Shown: in pieces, positions 58,696-64,000 of the stretch
Layout: each line of letters begins with the position of its first letter
Position numbering within the stretch: the stretch's first letter is position 1
DNA from: Ampullaceana balthica
Lineage: Eukaryota; Mollusca; Gastropoda; Lymnaeidae
Reading direction: 5' to 3'
Assembly: GCA_944989445.1 (NCBI GenBank)
Contig: CALYLW010000067.1
Location: 603,905-667,904, forward strand
DNA length: 64,000 bases
Notes under the pieces: generated by a model
Databases searched by the model: none
What the model was told of the DNA's origin: nothing
Seen by the model: only the letters and a program-made list of their open reading frames with translations
Program-made: the position numbers and the translations under genes

Positions 58696-59174
58696 TTAAT
58701 TGAAGCCACAGTTTAAGACATGACTTTCATAGTCAACACCAAGAGTAAAAATTCCAGAACATGAGGAACATTTTGCAGAATTATGAACATTTCTCAAGTG
58801 CATCTTAAGAGAGAACTTGCGAGTCAGTTTACAATCACATATTGGACAAGGAAAGATTTGTCCCTGATGGGCTTGCATGTGGTACCGAAGCCCCATAGAT
58901 GTCTGATATCCTTTGCCACAAAGTGAACATGTGTAATGCATTAAGTGCCCATGAAAGCGTGAAATGTGACTTTTTAAACAAAAATCATCAAGCAAAAGCT
59001 CTGAACAATGTGGGCAAGGAATAAGTTGGCCCACTTTGGGGTTTCCTTGATATACACTTGACCCTCTTCTGTTACAGAAAGTATTAGATTCATGGTTAGA
59101 AGGCGTTGAAAAAGAGTCTCTATGCTGCATACTGGGACGTTGTCTACGTCCTCGTCCTCTATTAATTTTCAACC
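58696..59174 (-). CDS. Zinc-finger terminal exon 6
   Basis: Acceptor TTGTTTTATTTCAG|GG; 158 aa. The linker begins with a very basic stretch (KINRGRGRRQR) that could act as a nuclear signal. Fingers start at Cys53 (CPHCSELLLDDFCLKSH), then CSLCGKGYQTSMGLRYH, then CPICDCKLTRKFSLKMH, and CSSC...HVLNC. Confidence 0.87.
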
Positions 59175-59640
59175 CTGAAATAAAACAAATGTAAGAAATC
59201 TATTTCATTTCGATAGTAACAATGGCAGACACTACCTTCCCCTTAAAAAAAAATCATTAGTGAATTCATATAATCAAAATGAAAAATGTACAGTTCCAAG
59301 GTTTTTATAAATCTTAAGACAGCGCATTATATTTATTAGATGCAGATTATTAAAAGCAATCATCAATAGTATAATTATGATTATATATCTTTTATAAAAA
59401 AGGAACGACTAAGAATATTCTTGTCACTTTGCTACCATTTCAGGTTTTTAAAACAATGAATACAAGCCACATTTGTAAACATAAATATTTTAATTTTGAA
59501 GGAAATAACTGTCCTTTAAAAAGATAAAACGCCTGTTGCTATTACCATTCAAAATATAATACATCAAGATCAGTTTAACAAAATATTGCTAAAATCTAGA
59601 ACAAGATTAAAAAATAAGTACACTGATCCTCTTTTCTTAT

Positions 59641-60134
59641 CTAAAACTGTTCTTTTTTATTCCAATTTACATCTTGCACAGAGCACTGTTCTACATGGCT
59701 GTTGTAATCTTGAAATTTGACCAACAGGGAACATTTCGGACACTGCCCCGCATTGTGAACACCCATCAAATGGGACTTTATTGTGCCTTTACGAGTAAAT
59801 TTTGCATCACATATAGGACAAAGGAAAGATTTCTTTTCATGTGATGCTTGGATATGATAGTACAACCCAGAAGGTGTGAGATAGCCCTTCCCACATCTAG
59901 GACAAACATGAGGCATTATAACGCCATGGGTTTCTCGTAAATGTCTTTGTAGACTAAACCCATCAGGTAGAACTTCTGGACAATGAGTACAGCAGCAGTG
60001 GGTTTCAGCTGAAGTTGGGGTTGAATGTGTATCAACTCCAATGTTGTAATCAAACCTCTGCGGCCAATTCAACCCTGAAGCCGTTATCATCCTTTCAACG
60101 TTAGATGACTTTCTTCTTTTTCGAAAATTGGCTT
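59641..60134 (-). CDS. Zinc-finger terminal exon 5
   Basis: Acceptor TTCTTTTGTTTCAG|AA; 163 aa. A basic start (FRKRRK) is followed by fingers from Cys48 (CTHCPEVLPDGFSLQRH), CPRCGKGYLTPSGLYYH with a longer His spacing (HIQASH), CPICDAKFTRKGTIKSH, and CPKC...HVEQC with an 11-residue loop. A polar tail follows the last Cys. Confidence 0.87.
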
Positions 60135-60287
60135 CTGAAACAAAAGAAATTTATCAGAATTCATTTGACTCGTCGATCGTTTCAGTACTGATTTGTCAGA
60201 AAGATCTGGCTGTTTAAAAAAACAAAATATTTCCTTCGACAAACAAAAGAAAATGTATATAATATTGAATTTATTTTAAACAACCAG

Positions 60288-60778
60288 TTACTTCTTTTTG
60301 CAGTATAAAACATGAAATTCAAATTCTTGGCCAAGTTTTAAAATGGATGAACACTGACTGCATTGAGCGGACATGTGAATTCCTTTTAAGTGAGTTTTCA
60401 TGGTGCTTTTCTGAGTGAATTTTGAATCACAAATCGGACACATGAATGTTTTTCCTTCATGTAGACGTGTATGATGATGAAGTCCTGAGATGCTTGCATA
60501 GCCTTTGCCACAAAGAGAGCACGTAAAAGGCATGGTATCTCCATGATACTGCGATAAGTGTGTTCTCATTGCAGATTGATCTGGAAGTATTTCTGGACAT
60601 AAAACACATGGGTAGGCTTGATAAGTAGAATTCCCCAAGAAGCTCTGATGAACATTTGGAATAAAAGATGGCTTTGATTCCACAGGTGCATTGTGATTTC
60701 TTTTTAGTCTGGAAACCATAACTTTATTAACTCTTCCTGGCAATCTCTGAAGTCTGTGACCTCTGTTATAACTACTTT
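60288..60778 (-). CDS. Zinc-finger terminal exon 4
   Basis: Acceptor TTTTATTTTTCAG|AA; 162 aa. Fingers start at Cys57 (CVLCPEILPDQSAMRTH), then CSLCGKGYASISGLHHH, then CPICDSKFTQKSTMKTH, and CSQC...HVLYC. A minus-strand AATAAA lies about 20 bp beyond the stop (near 60268), a plausible private polyadenylation signal. Confidence 0.87.
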
Positions 60779-61207
60779 CTGAAAAATAAAATGTGGTCTT
60801 GTTTTCAACAACAAACAAACAAAACAAAAAAAACAAACAACTATTTTATACATTAAAGTTTATGATAGGCTTCAAACACGATTTGAAAATAAATACTATA
60901 TAGCAATATACACATCTCAAATAAAAAATGTAGATGACAGTTCATGAAAACAATGTTAGTGTACTTTATTTAATGACTCATTTATTATAATGTAAAAGAA
61001 CAATTTAGTAACTAATTCTTGAATAAAAAATCCTAAACTACATGACAATAAAGACTAAACGCTTTTAATTTTAACATGTCTATATTTCAAAAGAAAAAAA
61101 ATAAACTAATAACCTCATTTTAAAACATTAAACTTTAGTCACTTTCACAAATAAAAATGAGTATTGTTATTCTTATTTACTGATAAGAAAAAAAATGAAA
61201 AATTACT

Positions 61208-61728
61208 TTATGCTAAACCCTGTCCACAATTTATGACGTGAGAATTAAAATCTGGGCCAAAAGAAAACATTCCTAAACATATACGACACTCTTTCAATCC
61301 ATGAACTCCTTCAGTGTGGCGTTTTAGATGATGCTTATGTTGGAACTTTGCATCACAAACAGCACAAATAAACTGGCGACCTTTATGTGCCTCCATATGA
61401 TGTCTGAGTCCAGTTAGTGAAAAGAAGCCTTTCTGACACATAGAGCAGCTGAAGGGTAGAGCCCCTTCTTCTCTGTGGTTACCATTAAGATGTTTTTGAT
61501 ACAATATGCGTGAATGGAATACCTCAGGACAGTAGGAACACTGAAATACTTCTGTATTGAAAGATTGGAATCCTGTGACATCCGTGGGTTGAACATTGTC
61601 TCCTAAAAACGACCTTGAAACATTTTTTGTGGCAGATGACTGTGAAGACTGCCAAGAATGAAAAGCATTTCGCTGCCAATTAGAATGCCGATGTAATTGC
61701 TTAGCTCGAGGTATGGCCGCATAATCTC
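61208..61728 (-). CDS. Zinc-finger terminal exon 3
   Basis: Acceptor GCTTTGTTTCAG|GA; 172 aa. The exon is open from the acceptor, 74 codons upstream of the first usable in-frame start-like codon, which shows it is not an independent gene start. Fingers start at Cys63 (CSYCPEVFHSRILYQKH), then CSMCQKGFFSLTGLRHH, then CAVCDAKFQHKHHLKRH, and CRIC...HVINC. It is very close in pattern to exon 18. Confidence 0.87.
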
Positions 61729-61979
61729 CTGAAACAAAGCAATCGCATCTTTAATAGCATTTGATGTGTTGAATGACATTTTTAATAAGGAAAACATGCT
61801 TTTAAAAATCTGTGCAATGTGCAACATAAATGCTGCAGATGGAACAAGTTATGGAAAAATGAAAATCGGCACAGATGATTACAAATATTGTTACTTTCAA
61901 TATGTCATTCCCAAAAGTACAGCACACTATTTTACGAGGATGAAACCCTAATTTCTATCAAGTATACATTTGGTATCTG

Positions 61980-62503
61980 CTACTTTTTAGTTGAACATGA
62001 AATAATATGTTGGTTAAATTCTTGGCCTTGCTTGAAGTAAGATTCACAGTATCTACACTCCTTGAGAAAGTGTGTTCCTTCCATGTGTCTCCTCATAATA
62101 GTCTTGTGTTTCAGCTTCGCATCACAAACAAAACATGTAAACTTTTGTCCCCCATGTGTTTCTTGGTGATATCGCAAACCACTGTTCGTAAAGAACCCAT
62201 GTTGGCATTCATCACAATTAAATGGAAGCATTTTGGCTTCTTTGTGATATTCATTCATGTGCTTTTGATACATTGATGCATTTCCCAATGGTTGTCTGCA
62301 TATAGGACACGTGTCTGCAATGTGGGCAGTAGTTGATGAATTATCAATTGAATATGACCCAGGTGAATTCAAATGTGCATTGAAGCGCGTTTCTGTTATA
62401 TGGGGCATTAAAATAGTTTCTTTAATGTTTGAATGCCAGTCAACTTTACTATGAGTCCTCCTTTTTCTGGAGAGGGCTTGAGTTTTGTCAACACACAAGC
62501 TGT
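61980..62503 (-). CDS. Zinc-finger terminal exon 2
   Basis: Acceptor TCTTGTATTTCAG|AC; 173 aa. Basic SRKRRTHSK lies near the start. Fingers start at Cys65 (CPICRQPLGNASMYQKH), then CDECQHGFFTNSGLRYH, then CFVCDAKLKHKTIMRRH, and CRYC...HIISC. The YQKHMN pattern groups it with exons 3 and 18. Confidence 0.87.
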
Positions 62504-63170
62504 CTGAAATACAAGATACCATATCTCAAAGGAACATCATAAATTTTTAATGCTTAAAAATATTTAAAATTATAATTCATACATAGAAATTAAGTTTTGG
62601 CTATTTTTATAAAATGAACAAAGAGATGTTTCCATTTGTCCTGAATAATAATTACATTCCTGGTAATTTATGCACCAAGTAATTTTATACAACGAAAAAA
62701 AAATAATACAGATACTAAAAAAACAATAAGTTAGCTTTTACTTGCAAAAACTAAAATGTAGGCATACAAGTGAAATGTCGAAATATGAAAGTAACATTTC
62801 CTGCAATAATTTTTTTTTAAATTCTTATTATACATCAGATGAAGGTTTAAAAAGTTTTTTAAAAATTGGAATGAGCTTGATAATTAAAGTTAATTAGAAC
62901 ATACTTTCAAAAGCTTTTGGTTTAAACATATTTTCTAAATATCAGTGCTGTTTCAAAAGTTAGCTCTTTTTATCATTGTGAGTTTTCTTTTTCAATTATT
63001 CACTACATTCTATGGTTTTAGTCAAACATTAAAAAAGACAGACAAATGTAGATGATATTTAAGCTCTCATGGGGTGCCATGAAATTTCTGGTGAACATGA
63101 CAAACAAACAAGTACTACTCAACCTAAAATACAAATTTGGTTTTATTTCACATTAGAATGTACCTGATTG
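62504..63170. other. AT-rich gap between exons 1 and 2
   Basis: No finger remnant or further exon is visible. A minus-strand AATAAA about 30 bp past the exon 1 stop (near 63142) could serve exon 1. Confidence 0.4.
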
Positions 63171-63688
63171 TCAACCTATACAATATGCAGAATGATCAGA
63201 ATAACTTTCAACTGGAAAAAGACGAAAACATTTAATGCAACGCATCAGTTTATGTATGTTTTTCTCATGGCGTTTTAAATGATGTTTATGAAAGAACTTA
63301 AATCCACATATTTCACAAATATGCTTTCTTCCCACAAGATGTGTTTGCTTATGCAGTCTCATTGCACAGGTAGAGAAATATCCTTGGCCACATATAGAAC
63401 AAGAAAAAGGCAATGCATGAGCATCTTTATGAAACAAGTTCATGTGACGCTGCAACAGGGAAATATTTCCCAGGATCTCTCCACATAAATTACACTTGTA
63501 ATGCCAAGTACCATCAGCAAGCTCCATTCCAGAGTATGCTTGTGAACTATTTTGAACATGCCGAGAGGCATCCCATGTTTCATTTGACACAACAGTAGAT
63601 CTTTCTTTAGATCCCAGAAAATTTACTCGATCAACCATTGAAGCTCTATTATCCATTGGCACTATGGCGTTTCTATTAACATTCCAGT
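63171..63688 (-). CDS. Zinc-finger terminal exon 1 (most proximal seen)
   Basis: Acceptor GTCTTTTTATTTCAG|AC; 171 aa. Fingers start at Cys65 (CNLCGEILGNISLLQRH), then CSICGQGYFSTCAMRLH, where the usual GL before the helix is AM, then CEICGFKFFHKHHLKRH, and CIKC...HSAYC with an 11-residue loop. No exon is recognised between this acceptor and the window edge, so more proximal exons and the shared 5' part must lie beyond 64000. Confidence 0.86.
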
Positions 63689-64000
63689 CTGAAATAAAAA
63701 GACAAATCTTTCAACTAATGCCCCTTGACCTTTGGAGTTTTTTTTTGTGTTAATCCTCAACTTTTATGTTTCCCTGTGGCAGTAGATATATTTTAATTTC
63801 AAATTCACACATTTCAAGCCAACACACACAAAATAATCAAGTTATTTAAAAAAAAACAATGATAGCTTTATGCCAAAACTGTAACCAAGATTGTTTAGTA
63901 ACATTACCCAATTTATAACCTATAAAAATGTGGATATTCTTGGCTTGGTTTAAATAGCAACCAATCACAAACAAAAAATTTACAGCCAAAAAAGCTGTTT

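Larger units (their letters stand above)
46602..64000 (-). other. Zinc-finger alternative terminal-exon locus (18 exons seen)
   Basis: Eighteen minus-strand exons occupy 17.1 kb. Each begins after a pyrimidine tract ending TTTCAG (or close), starts at the second base of a codon, and closes with its own stop. The peptides are 138-173 aa: a variable disordered Ser/His/Gln-rich linker, then C2H2, C2H2 and C2H2, and in 17 of 18 a C-x2-C-x11-14-H-x3-C finger. Shared phase plus private stops mean the exons can replace one another but not be chained. This matches the 3' exon sets of insect lola and mod(mdg4). The common 5' exons lie outside the window on the right (63689-64000 shows none). Gaps between exons, such as 57132-58151 and 62504-63170, are AT-rich without further fingers. 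Confidence 0.85.

Noticed and set aside
46602..63688. Array of 18 independent zinc-finger genes
   Set aside because: Exons share acceptor motif and splice phase, and several are open far upstream of any ATG, so they are better explained as 3' exons of one gene. Independent genes cannot be fully excluded without transcripts.
63689..64000. Constant 5' exon (for example BTB) at the right edge
   Set aside because: No open frame with a domain or a good phase-1 donor was found; a GGGTAATG donor-like site near 63905 lacks coding support.

Overview
The window is eukaryotic nuclear DNA. It is AT-rich, its genes have introns, and it carries many degenerate hAT, piggyBac, CR1-like and other non-LTR elements. 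The gene content and repeat style point to a lophotrochozoan, most likely a mollusc (possibly a gastropod); this is inference, since no marker gene fixes the species.

Layout. 1-11.6 kb is repeat-dense intergenic DNA with TIR elements, tandem repeats and nested insertions. 11.6-18.4 kb (+) is a three-exon rhodopsin-like GPCR of 377 aa with divergent signature motifs; its first intron is full of transposon debris. 18.4-28.3 kb is mostly featureless AT-rich DNA. 28.3-33.5 kb (-) is a two-exon ABHD17-type depalmitoylase gene with a decayed piggyBac element in its intron. Its UGA stop sits in the context UGA CUA G and is followed by 62 open in-frame codons, a strong candidate for programmed stop-codon readthrough. 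33.7-43.7 kb is a transposon graveyard (hAT, CR1-like and RT-encoding LINE fragments, TIR elements). 43.7-46.6 kb is empty AT-rich DNA.

The most striking part is 46.6-63.7 kb (-): eighteen tandem exons, each with a TTTCAG acceptor, the same splice phase (every exon starts at codon position 2), its own stop codon, and the same module of three C2H2 fingers plus, in 17 of 18, a closing C2HC finger. None has an initiating Met at a common position. This is the architecture of mutually exclusive alternative 3' terminal exons, as in insect lola or mod(mdg4). The shared upstream exons would lie beyond the right edge of the window, so the constant domain is unknown. One exon (11) is a 5'/3' hybrid of its two neighbours, in the order expected from unequal crossing-over. 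A small candidate exon with a matching phase-1 donor lies inside the array. An intact piggyBac-derived transposase ORF that has lost two conserved catalytic-region aspartates sits between the last two zinc-finger exons on the same strand.

The proposed working model is a transcription-factor locus that makes many DNA-binding isoforms by choosing one terminal exon, and that expands by exon duplication. Everything about expression, splicing and readthrough is inferred from sequence alone.
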